Shown: positions 33,249 to 42,939, counted from the stretch's first letter. The stretch: 64,000 bases of DNA from CAWCGU01 sp963838095 (GCA_963838095.1 CAWIPO010000009.1:62001-126000), one strand, 5' to 3'. The notes: generated by a model not told the origin, from the sequence alone. Made by a program: numbers and translations.

Positions 33249-34116
33249 ATGCCCCGCCTGCTGACCGCCATCATCCTTGCGCTCGCCCTCGGCGTTCTCG
33301 CCGCCTGCGGCGATGACGACGACGACAGCTCCGACGGCACGACGAGCGCCGAGACGGTGTCGCTGGATCAGTGCACGCCCGACCAGCTCGAGACGCTCGC
33401 AGACGGCAAGCTCACCGTCGCCACCGACGACCCCGCCTATCCGCCGTACTTCATCGACGACGACCCGACCAACGGCGAGGGCTTCGAGAGCGCGCTCGCC
33501 TACGCGATCGCCGACCAGCTCGGATTCACCGAGGCCGAGGTCGAGTGGGTCGTCGTCCCCTTCAATTCCTCCTACGCCCCCGGCCCGAAGGACTTCGACT
33601 TCGACGTCAATCAGATCTCGATCAAGCCGCAGCGCGCGGAGCAGGTCGATTTCTCGATCTCCCTACTACATCTCCAACCAGGCGGTGGTCGCGCTGAAGG
33701 ACTCAGATGCGGCCGGCGCGACCTCCCTCTCCGATCTCGCCGACGACGTGATCGGCGTCCAGATCGGGACCACCAGCCTCGAGGCGGTCGATGCCGAGAT
33801 CCAGCCCGAGGAGGACACGCAGGTCTTCGACACCTCCAACGACGTCGTCACGGCGCTGAAGCAGGACTCCGTCGACGCGATCGTGGTCGACACGCCGACG
33901 GCGTTCTTCCTCACTTCCGCCCAGGTTCCCGAGGCGGAGGTCGTCGGCCAGTTCGACGCTCCCGGCGGCGACGAGTGGGGGGCCCTGCTGGAGAAGGACT
34001 CGCCGCTCACCGCCTGCGTCTCGGCGGCGATCCAGGAGCTCCAGGACTCGGGTGAGCTCGAGCAGATCACCGACGAGTGGATGAGCCAGGCGACCGACGT
34101 CCCGAAGCTGCAGTAG
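33249..34116 (+). pseudogene. Polar amino-acid ABC transporter substrate-binding protein, one frameshift
   Basis: The N-terminal frame starts at ATG 33249 with a lipoprotein signal (LALGVLAACG), then KLTVATDDPAYPPYFID and VDFSIS. Near 33662 the reading frame changes within a C-rich stretch, and the rest (PYYISNQAVVAL, IGVQIGTTS, VDAIVVDTPTAFF, LEQITDEWMSQA) continues to 34116 in another frame. Both halves fit the family 3 solute-binding fold, so a single 1-2 base indel separates an intact gene from this one; sequencing error is as likely as mutation. Permease and ATPase genes follow. Confidence 0.82.
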
Positions 34117-34186
34117 CCGCACCTCCCTCCGCCAGCTGAGCCACTAGCCCAATCGAAGCGTCCGGCACGGCGCCGATCCTTGGAGC

Positions 34187-35023
34187 GTGAGCGCGGGAGC
34201 GACTCAGGTCGGAGGCCGGCGCGCCGCGCGCGAGGCGGCGAAGCGCAGCCGCTCTCGGCGCGGGTTCGCGATCGCCGCGATCTCGACCGTGGTCGTGATC
34301 GGCGGCCTCACCGTTCTCGTCCTCACCAGCCCCGGATGGCCGGATGTGCGGGACACGTTCTTCTCCTGGGAGGCGTTCAAGGAGTCGTTCCCGGACGTGC
34401 TCGAGGGCTTCTGGCTCGACGTGCGGATGTTCATGGCGGTCGAGGCGGTGGTGCTGGTGTGGGGGCTGGTGGTGGCGCTGATCCGGCTCAGCACGAGCCC
34501 GGCGCTCTTTCCCGTCCGCGTGCTGGCCACCGCCTACGTCGACATCTTTCGCGGCATCCCGACGATCCTGCTCGTCTACCTCGTGGGCTTCGGAATCCCG
34601 GCGCTTCAGCTCAGCGGGCTGCCCACCGACAAGGTGGTGCTCGGCTGCATCGCCCTCTCGCTCTCCTACGGCGCGTATGTCGCCGAGGTCTATCGAGCCG
34701 GGATCCAATCGGTCCACCGCGGCCAGCGCGACGCGGCGCTGGCGATCGGCCTCACCGAGGGCCAGTCGCTTCGCTTCGTCGTCCTGCCGCAGGCGGTGAG
34801 GCGGGTCGGCCCGCCGCTTCTGAACGACTTCATCGCCCTGCAGAAGGACGTCGCGCTGATCTCGGTGTTGGGACCGCAGGAGGCCTATCGGATCGCCTCG
34901 ATCACCGCCGCTTCTACCTTCAACTACACGCCGCTGCTGGCCGCCGCGCTGCTTTACCTGTGCATCACGATCCCCCTGGCGCGGATCGTTGATCGGTACG
35001 GGATCGGAGGGGCGGCGAGATGA
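34187..35023 (+). CDS. Amino-acid ABC transporter permease (His/Glu/Gln/Arg family)
   Basis: 278 residues, GTG start at 34187. A basic, cytoplasmic N-terminus (AAREAAKRSRSRRG), one leading helix, then the family core with YVDIFRGIPTILLVYLVGFG and the EAA loop around YRAGIQSVHRGQRDAALAIGL in separated parts. Five to six membrane helices. Works with the upstream binding protein and the downstream ATPase, which it overlaps by 4 bases. Substrate probably a polar amino acid. Confidence 0.92.
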   Translation: MSAGATQVGGRRAAREAAKRSRSRRGFAIAAISTVVVIGGLTVLVLTSPGWPDVRDTFFSWEAFKESFPDVLEGFWLDVRMFMAVEAVVLVWGLVVALIRLSTSPALFPVRVLATAYVDIFRGIPTILLVYLVGFGIPALQLSGLPTDKVVLGCIALSLSYGAYVAEVYRAGIQSVHRGQRDAALAIGLTEGQSLRFVVLPQAVRRVGPPLLNDFIALQKDVALISVLGPQEAYRIASITAASTFNYTPLLAAALLYLCITIPLARIVDRYGIGGAAR

Positions 35024-35768
35024 ACGCGCCAGTGGCCGAAATGCGCGGGGTGACGAAGGCTTTCGGCTCGAGCCAGGTCCTGCGTGGCGTCGATCTCACG
35101 GTGAGCGAGCACGAGGCGGTGGCGCTGATCGGCGCCTCGGGCTCGGGAAAGTCGACGCTGCTCCGATGCATCGACCTGCTGGAGGAGATCGACGACGGCG
35201 ACGTCTTCCTCGACGGGAAGGTGATCACCGATCCCGCCGTCGAGCCTGTCGCGATCCGGCGCCGGCTCGGGCTCGTCTTCCAGGCCTACAACCTGTTCCC
35301 CCACCTGAGCGTGCTCGACAACATCGTCCTCGGGCAGGTCCGCGCGCACGCCGCGGGCAAGGCGGACGCCACGGTGCGGGCACGGGGCTGCTGGCACGAT
35401 TCGGCCTCAGCGACCGCGAGGCCGACCACCCCGACCGCCTTTCCGGCGGCGAGCAACAGCGGGTGGCGATCGTCCGCGCCTTCGCCACCCGCCCGCGGCT
35501 GATGCTGCTCGACGAGGTGACCAGCGCACTCGACCCGGAGCTCGTCGGCGAGGTGCTCGAGGTCGTCCGCGAGCTGAAGGAGGAGGGTGTGACGATGCTG
35601 ATCGTCACCCACGAGATGAGCTTCGCCCGCGAGGTCGCCGACCGCATCGGCTTCCTCCACGAGGGCCAGATCGTCGAGCTCGGCCCGCCGAAGGACGTGC
35701 TCACCAACCCCCAGCGCCCCGAGACCAAGCGCTTCCTCCGGCGCTTGCTCGAGGCAGGGAGGATGTGA
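35020..35768 (+). pseudogene. Amino-acid ABC transporter ATP-binding protein, one frameshift
   Basis: The first frame (from ATG 35020) has Walker A GASGSGKST and the Q-loop LVFQAYNLFPHLSVLDNIVL. Near 35380 the frame shifts, and the other frame holds the signature LSGGEQQRVAIVRAFA, Walker B LMLLDEVTSALDP and the switch His in LIVTHEMSFAREVADRIGFL, ending at 35768. Combined, the halves make a normal ~248-residue GlnQ-like ATPase. The indel may be an assembly error, as the transporter is otherwise complete. Confidence 0.85.
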
Positions 35769-35799
35769 GCGGTCCCCGCTGAACGTCCCGCAGCCCGTG

Positions 35800-36396
35800 C
35801 TACACGGGGGCATCCGGGACGCTCGGCAGCCCACTGCCATAACGGGCTCGCAACACCGTCCGCATCAGCTCGATCGCGCGGTCGATCGCCGGTTCCTCAC
35901 CGGCGACGATCGGCGCCCACTGGAGCGCCGTCCCGAGCTGCACGAGCACCTCGGTTACCTCGGGGTCGGGTTCGACAGGCGCGCCGATGCTCTCGAGCAT
36001 CGCGCGGGTAGAGCCCTCGCGCAGTGCCTGGGCGACGGCGCCGTCCTCGGCCATCAGCACCCGCAGAGCGGCCCCGGGCTCGCGCTCCGCGAACTGCCGC
36101 AGGGGCGGGAACTCCGAGCTTGCCTGCATGAAGCGCCGGATCGACTCGAGCCCGCCCTCGACCCCCTCGCCTCGATGCTCGGCGATGATCTGCTCCCAGG
36201 CGCGCCGGGTGAGGATCGCCAGCACCTCGCCGAGCAGCAGCTCGCGATCCCCGACCCAGCGGTAGAGCGTCGTCCGGCCGACGCCCAGCTCGCCGGCGAG
36301 CGTCTGCATGTCGACGCGTTCGCCGCGGACGAACATCTCCAATGCGAAGTCGATTGCGTGCTCGCGCGCGGGGCGGGTGAGTTCGGCTTGTGCCAC
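35800..36396 (-). CDS. TetR-family regulator, QsdR-like
   Basis: 198 residues from the GTG at 36396; a longer frame to 36516 crosses the promoter region and is rejected. HTH in residues ~25-60 (MQTLAGELGVGRTTLYRWVGDRE in parts). The C-terminal helices (LLGEVLAILTRRAWEQI, RVLMAEDGAVAQALREGSTRAM) resemble the QsdR group. Divergently placed against a secreted protein, with palindromes at 36425-36468 in between, so autoregulation and control of that neighbour are likely. Confidence 0.85.
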   Translation of the reverse strand: MAQAELTRPAREHAIDFALEMFVRGERVDMQTLAGELGVGRTTLYRWVGDRELLLGEVLAILTRRAWEQIIAEHRGEGVEGGLESIRRFMQASSEFPPLRQFAEREPGAALRVLMAEDGAVAQALREGSTRAMLESIGAPVEPDPEVTEVLVQLGTALQWAPIVAGEEPAIDRAIELMRTVLRARYGSGLPSVPDAPV

Positions 36397-36435
36397 TTGG
36401 CGAGTGTAGTCGTTGGGTGGGACAGGAACCAGTAA

Positions 36436-36451
36436 TGTTCTATTAGGAACA
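36436..36451. promoter_or_regulatory. Candidate TetR operator TGTTC-N6-GAACA
   Basis: TGTTCTATTAGGAACA is an imperfect dyad with perfect 5-bp ends. Overlapping half-sites GGAAC (36425) and GTTCC (36464) allow two further pairings. Located in the 100-base gap between the TetR gene (-) and the secreted protein (+). Confidence 0.5.
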
Positions 36452-36497
36452 GACGTGCCGTTTGTTCCTAAGTGTGCTAGGGTCCAGCCCAGCTCGC

Positions 36498-37826
36498 ATG
36501 CAAATGGGGGAAGCACTGATCAAGCGCAACGCGCCTGCGTTGCTCGCGGCGCTCGTGGCGGCGACGGCGCTCGCGGCCGGCGGGTGGTTTTTCGGCGGTC
36601 CTGCGCCCGCGCACGCCAGCGAGGTCAACGGCGTCTGCGCGTGGCCGGTGCGGGACAACGCCGATCTGGTCAACGTCGCATTTCCCGACGAGTCAGCTCA
36701 CTACTGGGGCTCGATGGCAGTCGGTATCCCCGAGACCGGCGTCGTCGTCCGCGGGCGTTATCCGCAGGCCCGCTATTTCTCCCTGCACACCTACAACATG
36801 ACCCTCGGCGCATACGACGCCCTCAGCGACCGCGAGATCGAGCCCGCCTCCGGGGTGAACCCTTTCGTGAAGCGGGGTAAGCGCGGCACCGGCGAGGGGG
36901 ATTGGGAGGTACGCATCCTTCCCGGCGAGCCGCCCGAGAGCCGTCCCCCGAACACGATGTACACGGGCGAAACCAGCGGCGTCCCGAACCTGGCGGCAAT
37001 CGTGGTCTACCGGGTCTACGTCTCAGATGACCCCGAGGACCCGGAGGGAGGCGTCGGCCTGCCGACCGTGAACCTGACGCTGGGTGGCGAGGAAGTGCCG
37101 GTGCCGTTCTCCGGCTGCAGCCTCACATCGGAGCTCCCGGGGACGCCGGCCAACGACGCGATCCGCGAGTCCAGCTTCCCCGACAGCGTCGTGATCCCCA
37201 CCAGGGGAGCGACGAACCCGCCCGAGTGGTGGAAGTTCTTCGGCTTCGGCGGCTCGATCGGCCGCCAGGTGGGAATCGACCCGCTCACGGCGCTGCTGGA
37301 CGGAACGCTCCCCGGAGGCGGCTTCCTGAACAACCAGCACAACGACTACATGAGCGCCTCGATCAGCCGGGAGTTCGGGGACGTGGTTGTGATGAGGGCG
37401 AAGATGCCGACCTTCCCCGACACCCGCGCCGGACAGCAGCCGTGGCGGCGCAGCCAGCTCCGCTACTGGTCGATCTGCCAGAACCACGCGGTCAGCCAGC
37501 GCTACGTCGCCTGCCTCGCCGACCACCAGACGGTGCGAAACCGGCACGGACGAGCGACCTTCGTGATCTCCGACCCCGACGACCGCCCAGCCAACGCGAC
37601 GCCGGAGAACGGAGTGAACTGGCTCCCCTGGGGCGGGGCGTACTCGAGCGGCCTGATCATCTACCGCCAGATGCTGGCCTCCCCGAGCTTCAAGTACGCG
37701 CTGGCTCGCGTCAACAAGGGCGACCCGCTCGCCCCCGCGCTCGGCCCCTACATGCCGAGGATCGTCTACTGCACCACCGAGCGCTTCGAATCCGAAGGCG
37801 CCACCGGCTGCCTGAGCGGGCAATAG
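36498..37826 (+). CDS. Secreted protein of unknown function, possibly DUF1214-like
   Basis: About 442 residues from ATG 36498 (or 36504). A signal peptide (LLAALVAATALAAGGWFFGG, cleavage near APAHA) is followed by a large beta-rich domain. Recognisable blocks are CAWPVRDNADLVNVAFPDE, HYWGSMAVGIPETG, RYFSLHTYN, NNQHNDYMSASISREFGDVVVMRAK in parts, and a C-terminal region with paired Cys (ICQNH, ACLADH, YCTTERF, GCLSG). The YFSLHTYN block resembles exported DUF1214/DUF1254-type proteins, but I am not certain. Probably regulated by the adjacent TetR protein. Confidence 0.7.
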   Translation: MQMGEALIKRNAPALLAALVAATALAAGGWFFGGPAPAHASEVNGVCAWPVRDNADLVNVAFPDESAHYWGSMAVGIPETGVVVRGRYPQARYFSLHTYNMTLGAYDALSDREIEPASGVNPFVKRGKRGTGEGDWEVRILPGEPPESRPPNTMYTGETSGVPNLAAIVVYRVYVSDDPEDPEGGVGLPTVNLTLGGEEVPVPFSGCSLTSELPGTPANDAIRESSFPDSVVIPTRGATNPPEWWKFFGFGGSIGRQVGIDPLTALLDGTLPGGGFLNNQHNDYMSASISREFGDVVVMRAKMPTFPDTRAGQQPWRRSQLRYWSICQNHAVSQRYVACLADHQTVRNRHGRATFVISDPDDRPANATPENGVNWLPWGGAYSSGLIIYRQMLASPSFKYALARVNKGDPLAPALGPYMPRIVYCTTERFESEGATGCLSGQ

Positions 37827-37859
37827 CCACGCCTGTGGCGCTAACCTTGTTGGTTCCGC

Positions 37860-37933
37860 CGCGGGGTGGAGCAGTCAGGTAGCTCGCCGGGCTCATAACC
37901 CGGAGGTCGCGGGTTCAAATCCCGCCCCCGCTA
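37860..37933 (+). tRNA. Initiator tRNA-Met (anticodon CAT)
   Basis: 74 bases. Initiator features are visible: no Watson-Crick pair at 1-72 (C opposite T), an A11-T24 pair in the D-stem, and three G-C pairs next to the anticodon loop CTCATAA. The T-arm is GCGGGTTCAAATCCCGC. CCA is not encoded. Its 3' part (37901-37937) recurs in degenerate form at 53489-53525, and an integrase remnant abuts it, so it has served as an integration site. Confidence 0.95.
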
Positions 37934-38560
37934 TGTCTCTCACTACCACGCTCGAGCCCTCCGCTTGGAGGGCTTTTGCGTTCTCGAAGGCGTCAGCCAC
38001 CGCCGCCGAGACCGTGGCGGAGACCTCTACGCGTCGTTCGACCTTGTCGTAGGCGATCTGGATGTCGAAAGCGCTGAAGACCTGACGCTTGATCGCGGGC
38101 GAAGCGTCGCGCAGCGCCTGGGTCAGATCGGGCACCCGCGCCAGCTGCTCGGCAAGCTCCTCGTCCTCGGCTCTCCTGCTGATCGGCGTCGAGTCCGGCC
38201 ACGGCGTCCTCTAGCGCCTCCTTCTCGCCCCGCAGCTCAGCAGCGCTCCGAGACCAGCTCCGGCTCGATCCCTCGCTCCAGTGCTTGGACCTGGGCCTTG
38301 ATCTTTCGATCCAGCTCACCGATCTGCTGACGCATGCGGGTACCGGCGAGCTTGCCGTTGCGGCGCTGCTCGCGGTCGTGGGCCTTCAGCTGCGTGGCGA
38401 GCTTGTCGAGCCGCATCGGTCCGAAGATCCGATGCTCGAAGAAGCGCAGCACCAGCCGCTCCAGCCAGTCCTCGCGGACGTTGACCCACTGCTTGCCGCC
38501 GTGGGCCTCCAGCGCAGCGGTCGTGCCGTAGTCCTTTAGCGCGACGCAATGAAGGGGCAA
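37893..38560 (-). pseudogene. C-terminal remnant of a large serine recombinase (integrase)
   Basis: Read on the minus strand in three frames: WLERLVLRFFEHRIFGP and RLDKLATQLKAHDREQRRNG with a coiled coil (QIGELDRKIKAQVQALERGI), then LRGEKEALEDAVAGLDADQ in a second frame, then VPDLTQALRDASPAIKRQVF-like and RRVEVSATVSAAVADAFENA in a third. This is the zinc-ribbon/coiled-coil tail of large serine recombinases. The resolvase catalytic domain is absent; the neighbouring GNAT gene begins within 22 bases. The final residues GAGFEPATSGL are translated from the antisense of the tRNA T-arm, the usual sign of an integrase lying against its tRNA attachment site. Confidence 0.8.
37955..37978 (+). terminator. 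Rho-independent terminator of the initiator tRNA
   Basis: AGCCCTCC-GCTT-GGAGGGCT followed by TTT, 22 bases after the tRNA. An 8-bp perfect stem with a tetraloop. It lies inside the 3' end of the integrase remnant on the other strand. Confidence 0.85.
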
Positions 38561-38581
38561 GCGACTAACCGTCGCGGACGT

Positions 38582-39466
38582 TCAGTAGAGCACCGAGGGA
38601 AACCACCCACCCTGCGGTTCTTGGTAGTCCCCTAGCGCCATCAGATTCATCGGCTTGACGAGGCGCAAACCCTCCTCGAGGCACCATCGGAAGAGGCCGG
38701 AGCGCAAGGGCACGAGGAAAGCGAGTGGTTCATCGATAGCCGCCCCCGCGCCGAGGAGCAGCCCTTTCAGGGCCTCCTCGCTCTCGGCCGCTCCGTGGTT
38801 CATCGGCCAGAAGCTCACGGCTGACACATAGGCCACGACTCGGTCTTCGCGAAGCCCGACGAAAGGTGCGAACGCTTGAATCGCATCCCGAAGCTCGTTG
38901 GTTCGTTCGTAGCCGTGGACCTTCTTGCACAGCGATTCACAGGCGTCCAGATCGTCCTCCCGCATTGGTCGCACCTGCATGTCCGCAAGGGGGTCACTGC
39001 GAGGGCTCCCCGTGATGACCCCGACGCCTTCCTTTACGTCGAAGCCAAGTGACTCATAAAGGGCAAGCGAGCGCATGTGGAACGCGTCTTGGAGAAGGCG
39101 AATTCCGGGAGCTCCTTCCCCGCGTTCGAGCACTGCCTGCATCAGCTTGCGTCCGACCCCCGAGTTCTGCCCTTCGGGTGCGACCGTAATTGGTCCGACG
39201 CCTCGAATCGGGCTGCGCTCATCAAGAAAGTTGGAGCCGACTATGCGTCCGTCAACCTCGGCGACCACGCCCCAGATCATGGGGTGTGGGATGAATACGT
39301 TCAGGATGCCGGCGGCAGCCTCGAGCGCCGGGAAGTCGCGTTGAAACCGGTGGTGATCGTGGAGGGCACCGAACGCGTCGAAGACGATCTGGGCGCACTC
39401 GTCGGCGTCAGCGGGTTCAGCTGGCCGTAGCGTCACCTCTCCGGTGGCTGGGCTCGGGGGGTTCAT
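38582..39466 (-). CDS. Tandem GNAT-fold acetyltransferase
   Basis: 294 residues. N-terminal GNAT domain (residues ~10-150) with the CoA loop VAPEGQNSGVGRKLMQAVLE in parts and the closing LALYESLGFDVKEG. The C-terminal half (residues ~160-294) is a second, degenerate GNAT-like domain (MREDDLDACESLCKKVHGYER, MNLMALGDYQEPQGG), as in two-domain GNATs. Acceptor unknown. First intact gene inside the island. Confidence 0.88.
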   Translation of the reverse strand: MNPPSPATGEVTLRPAEPADADECAQIVFDAFGALHDHHRFQRDFPALEAAAGILNVFIPHPMIWGVVAEVDGRIVGSNFLDERSPIRGVGPITVAPEGQNSGVGRKLMQAVLERGEGAPGIRLLQDAFHMRSLALYESLGFDVKEGVGVITGSPRSDPLADMQVRPMREDDLDACESLCKKVHGYERTNELRDAIQAFAPFVGLREDRVVAYVSAVSFWPMNHGAAESEEALKGLLLGAGAAIDEPLAFLVPLRSGLFRWCLEEGLRLVKPMNLMALGDYQEPQGGWFPSVLY

Positions 39467-39642
39467 CGTCGATGCCTCATGCGTTAGAGCCGCTACAGCT
39501 TATGTGGGGCGGCACCTGCACTTCAACCGAAACAGCTGAGGCGGAGTCAGTATGTAGCGACCAGGGGCCTCGGCCCTTGCGGGCGGGGCCGGAGTCGTCC
39601 CATGTGCTCTGAACGAAAGCAAAAGGTTTTGATCAGGCTGAT

Positions 39643-39718
39643 AGGCGCACTCGTTCGATGATCCGTGCGTGGTAGCGAGAAACGAATCGGGCCACCCATT
39701 GGATTTCAGGGAGACGCA
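39643..39718 (+). repeat. Interspersed repeat, copy 1
   Basis: Core GTGGTAGCGAGAAACGAATC followed by GGGCCAC and, downstream, GGATTTCAGGGAGACGCA. Preceded by AGGCGCACTCGTTCGATGATCCG. Same orientation as the other four copies. It lies in the 279-base gap between the GNAT gene and the next small gene; nothing else is seen in that gap. Confidence 0.8.
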
Positions 39719-39745
39719 GTTTGCGGGGCGCCTCACAGCTCTACG

Positions 39746-40174
39746 ATGGACACGATGGACGGACGGAAGAGGGAGGCTCCCCAGGATCCAGTTGATGGTG
39801 ACGCTTGGGCTACGAAGGATGTCCGAGGGGCCTATGGCGATGACTTCGTGATCACCCATGAGGACGGCACGGTCGTATCGATTGACGATATGGAGGCCGC
39901 GGGCCCGCCCGATCCCGATGCGCCTGTACCTCCGCCAATCCGACCCAAGCACAGAGCGGTGCGCGGAGAGCTCTGGAAGCTCTTCCCCGAGATTGCGGAG
40001 GCAGACCGGGCAATTCTCCCGCGGCTCTGGGCAGCCGCTATGGATCGGATGGAGGATGAGGAAATGATTCGAGCCCTTGGCAGCGTTCCGGCTGAGATTG
40101 CTGTGGGCAACTTTCCAGATAGGCGCGAGTTCGATCAGTATTCGTGGTCTGCTTCAGCTACGCGATGGCGGTGA
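39746..40174 (+). CDS. Hypothetical island protein
   Basis: 142 residues from ATG 39746, 28 bases after repeat copy 1. Acidic in the middle (FVITHEDGTVVSIDDMEAAGPPDPDAP) and helical at the end (ELWKLFPEIAEADRAILPRLWAAAMDRM in parts). The last ~15 residues (YSWSASATRWR) look unlike coding sequence, and the +2 frame from 40144 continues with protein-like sequence, so a frameshift could join the two. No family recognised. Confidence 0.45.
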   Translation: MDTMDGRKREAPQDPVDGDAWATKDVRGAYGDDFVITHEDGTVVSIDDMEAAGPPDPDAPVPPPIRPKHRAVRGELWKLFPEIAEADRAILPRLWAAAMDRMEDEEMIRALGSVPAEIAVGNFPDRREFDQYSWSASATRWR

Positions 40175-40323
40175 TAGAGGCATGGCGGTTCGAGGCCACC
40201 GACCCTCAGCCATTGCTCACCAAAGGCGGGCGACTCACGCTTACGAAGAAGGTCAAGGAGAGCGGCGCAGCGGCGCGAATAGAGCGGGCTGAATTGCTGG
40301 CCCGCAGCAGCATCTACGGGTGA
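40144..40323 (+). CDS. Small ORF, possibly the displaced end of the previous gene
   Basis: 59 residues, GTG start, overlapping the previous gene in another frame: VVCFSYAMAVIEAWRF then ATDPQPLLTKGGRLTLTKK and RIERAELLARSSIYG. Composition is protein-like (amphipathic, Lys/Glu-rich end) and the stop TGA is 27 bases before repeat copy 2. Either a separate small gene or the true C-terminus after a 1-base indel. Function unknown. Confidence 0.35.
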   Translation: MVCFSYAMAVIEAWRFEATDPQPLLTKGGRLTLTKKVKESGAAARIERAELLARSSIYG

Positions 40324-40350
40324 TCGTGCGCATTCATCCGGTCAACCGGG

Positions 40351-40401
40351 CAGCCGTGATCGCTCCACTATCCGCGGGTGGTAGCGAGAAACGAATCGGG
40401 C
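40351..40401 (+). repeat. Interspersed repeat, copy 2
   Basis: CGCGGGTGGTAGCGAGAAAC then GAATCGGGC. Core identical to copy 1 over 20 bases (GTGGTAGCGAGAAACGAATC); the downstream arm (GGATTT...GAGACGCA) is missing. Located at the 3' end of the Het-C-like gene. Confidence 0.75.
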
Positions 40402-40430
40402 AGCTGGTACTAGAGTCTCCCCTGCGCGGC

Positions 40431-42915
40431 TCAGCAGAAGTCGGGCCCAGGGTGGGTCGCGATGTTGTTGGTCTCGTTGCTCTCGCTCACTTGGTTGAGC
40501 GGGTCGGCTCGAGCCTCTCGCGTCTCGCCGCAAGGTCTGTTGAATGTCCGCTCCTGGGACTCGCCCACCGCCAGGCCGGGGAAATCGAAGTTCTCGGTCC
40601 CTGACGCGCTGACCACGCTGACCCGGAACGCCCCTGCTGCGACGTCGCCGCTGTTGCGCACGGTGAACGTGTCGGCGGTCATGGCGGAGATGACGAGGTC
40701 GGGGGCTGGCCCGTCCACGGGGGGAGGCGGAGGCGGAGGTGGCGGCGGAGGCGGCGGCGGCGCCGGGGGCGGGGGCGGGACGACCCCGAACGAGGACAGC
40801 TGGTAGGTCCCCTGCGCGAGGTCGCCGTTCTCCGACGCCAGCCGTCCGCTCAGCAGGGCGCCGCCGTGAACCTTGCGGCGGTCGAACGTCCCCATGGGGT
40901 AGGCGATCGGCAGCGAGGTGTGGCGGTCGAACGGGTTGATGTCGCCTGTGTCCTGGGGGCCGAAGTCGTCCTCGCGCAGCTGCAGCCAGACCGGGACGAC
41001 GTCGCTCGTGCGAAAGTCGCGCACGAAGCCGGGTGCCTGCCACGTCCGGCTGGACCCCTTGAGCCAGCGGTCGATGGCGCGGTTGGTGAGGATCGTGCGG
41101 CCGTTGACGGTCAGCGTCACCCCGTGCAGGAGCCAGGCTCCGCTGCTCCCGTCCTTGCTCTTCTCGATCCACACGCGATCGATGTCGCCCACGGTGAGCC
41201 CGTTTTGGGTCGCCGTGCCGATCGGGACGCTGTAGGTGTCGACGTCGCCGTTCTCGAAGTCGTCATACAGGCGCTTGCCGAGCGAAAAGCGCAGGTTGCC
41301 GTTGATCCGCAGGAACACGTCGTCGTCGGTGCCCGCGCCCGACTTCTTGCCGGTCTCGATGCGGACGACCATCGAGGTCACCGGCGTGCTCGCCTGGTTC
41401 GGCATCGGGACGGACCGGATCCACGTGAACGGGTGGTAGGGCGCGCGGAAGCTGAATGAATCCGCGCTGTCGATGATCGTCGATGTGTACGGCTCCCCGC
41501 GTATGCGGGCGTTTGCGTAGATCTCGGCGTCGCCGACCGGATCACCGAGGCCGATGCCCTTGTAGGCGAGCACCTCGAGCTTCACGAACCGCGTCAACGC
41601 CTGGATCGTGCGGCTCGACGGCAGGTCGGGGTACTCGGGGATGGGGGTCGTTTCGCCGGACGGCGGCAACTGCTCGCCTGTGAAGAGCCCCCATTCGCCG
41701 ATGCTCTTGTTGAAGGCGCGGCGATAGGGCGAGGTCGGCCCGGCATGGAAGTCGCGCAGCGCGATCGTCAGGCTCGACAGGCTCCCGGCCTTGCCGGAGC
41801 GCACGTTGCAGTTGATGAAGCGGACGCACGGCTCTCCGCCGCCCTGCCAGTGTCCGCTGTACTGGGAGATCTCCTCCGCGCCCGTGTAGTCCTGCGACAG
41901 CGCGCCGGTCTGCGCCATCGACATCACCCGGTTCCACAGCGGCTCGTTGCCGAGCCAGGTGCGCATCGCCCGCACCCACTGCCGCGTCGCGAAGTACGCG
42001 GTCACGTACGCCTCCTCGTAGTAGGGCCGGCCCGGCCAGTCCTTGTTCAGCGCCGGCTCGAAGGTGGGTCGATCCGGGAGGAAGGGGTTTCGGGGCAGCA
42101 AGTGGGACCGCCAGTGGCCATGAGCACGGATCGGCTTGTCACTCCCCTCCTCATCCGGGAGCACCGTGTACACCGCGAGCTCGCTCGCGGACCTCAGGCG
42201 GAATGTCGAAGAACGTCGGGTGGCTGCCGTAGCCCAGCGAGGCGACGCCCGGCCCTCCGAGCTCCGGATCGCCGCCCGGGTCCGGGTCCTCCACCCAGTT
42301 GCTGTGCGAGTAGAAGTCCTGGACGGCGTGGAGCACGGCGCCGATCGTGCTCAAGACCCCGAGCGGGTCGTTGGCGCGCGAGTAGATCCCGAGTAGCCGC
42401 CGGCTGCGGAACTCGAGCCGGTCCCACTCGCGCTCGATGCCGGCGATGTTCGACAAGTCGGGCATTTCGATCGACTCCCCGGCTCCCATCTCGTAGTCGA
42501 AGTGCAGCTGCTGCGCGCCGTAGACCCAGTGCTGGGGCCAGTCTTCGGGAAGGAGGCCGAGGCGCGTGAAGTCGAGCAGAAAAGAGGCGTGGCCCGAATG
42601 CGGGTTCTTGCCCGGGTTCGTGTAGTAGTCGACGAACCAGTTGTTGGCAGCGCCGATGGTCGCTGCGGGGAGGGTGAAGCCCTCGGCCATCAGCGCGTCG
42701 CGCGTCATGTCCGCGTGAGGGCCGGTGTCGAACGCCCGCGCCGGGGAGGCGCCGGCGCACAGAAAAGCCGCGAGCGCGACCACGAGCGCCCGTCGCCCGG
42801 CTCTCCCGCTGATCGCCCACCCATGCTCCGCGAGCCGACTACAGCTGCGGCTCGCACGACGCTCCTCCACACTGGGACCGCAGCGTTGGCGTCGAGGCGA
42901 CCGCGCGAACCGCAT
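40431..42915 (-). pseudogene. Secreted Het-C/phospholipase-like protein with poly-Pro linker and CARDB-like domain, one frameshift
   Basis: Two frames make one protein of ~825 residues. The first (from 42915) has a signal peptide (ALVVALAAFLCAGASPARA), then FDTGPHADMTRDAL and HAVQDFYSHSNWVED, the His/Asp pattern of Het-C and zinc-dependent phospholipase C-like proteins. Near 42165 a 1-2 base indel moves the frame to VYTVLPDEEG, which continues through a large beta-rich region (FINCNVRSGKAG, DDDVFLRINGNLRF), a run of ~20 prolines and a C-terminal CARDB-like Ig domain (APDLVISAMTADTFTVRNSG). It would be exported and could bind a membrane or polysaccharide. Function inferred only from motifs. 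Confidence 0.65.
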
Positions 42916-42939
42916 AAGCCGAGTCTACGCCGCCAACGG

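Noticed and set aside
39500..39952. 150-codon minus-strand frame through repeat copy 1
   Set aside because: Crosses the repeat and the start of a more plausible gene on the other strand; composition not protein-like.
40700..40790. Run of ~20 Pro codons as a sequencing artefact
   Set aside because: It lies exactly between two folded-looking domains, stays in frame and uses mixed Pro codons, so a genuine linker is more likely.
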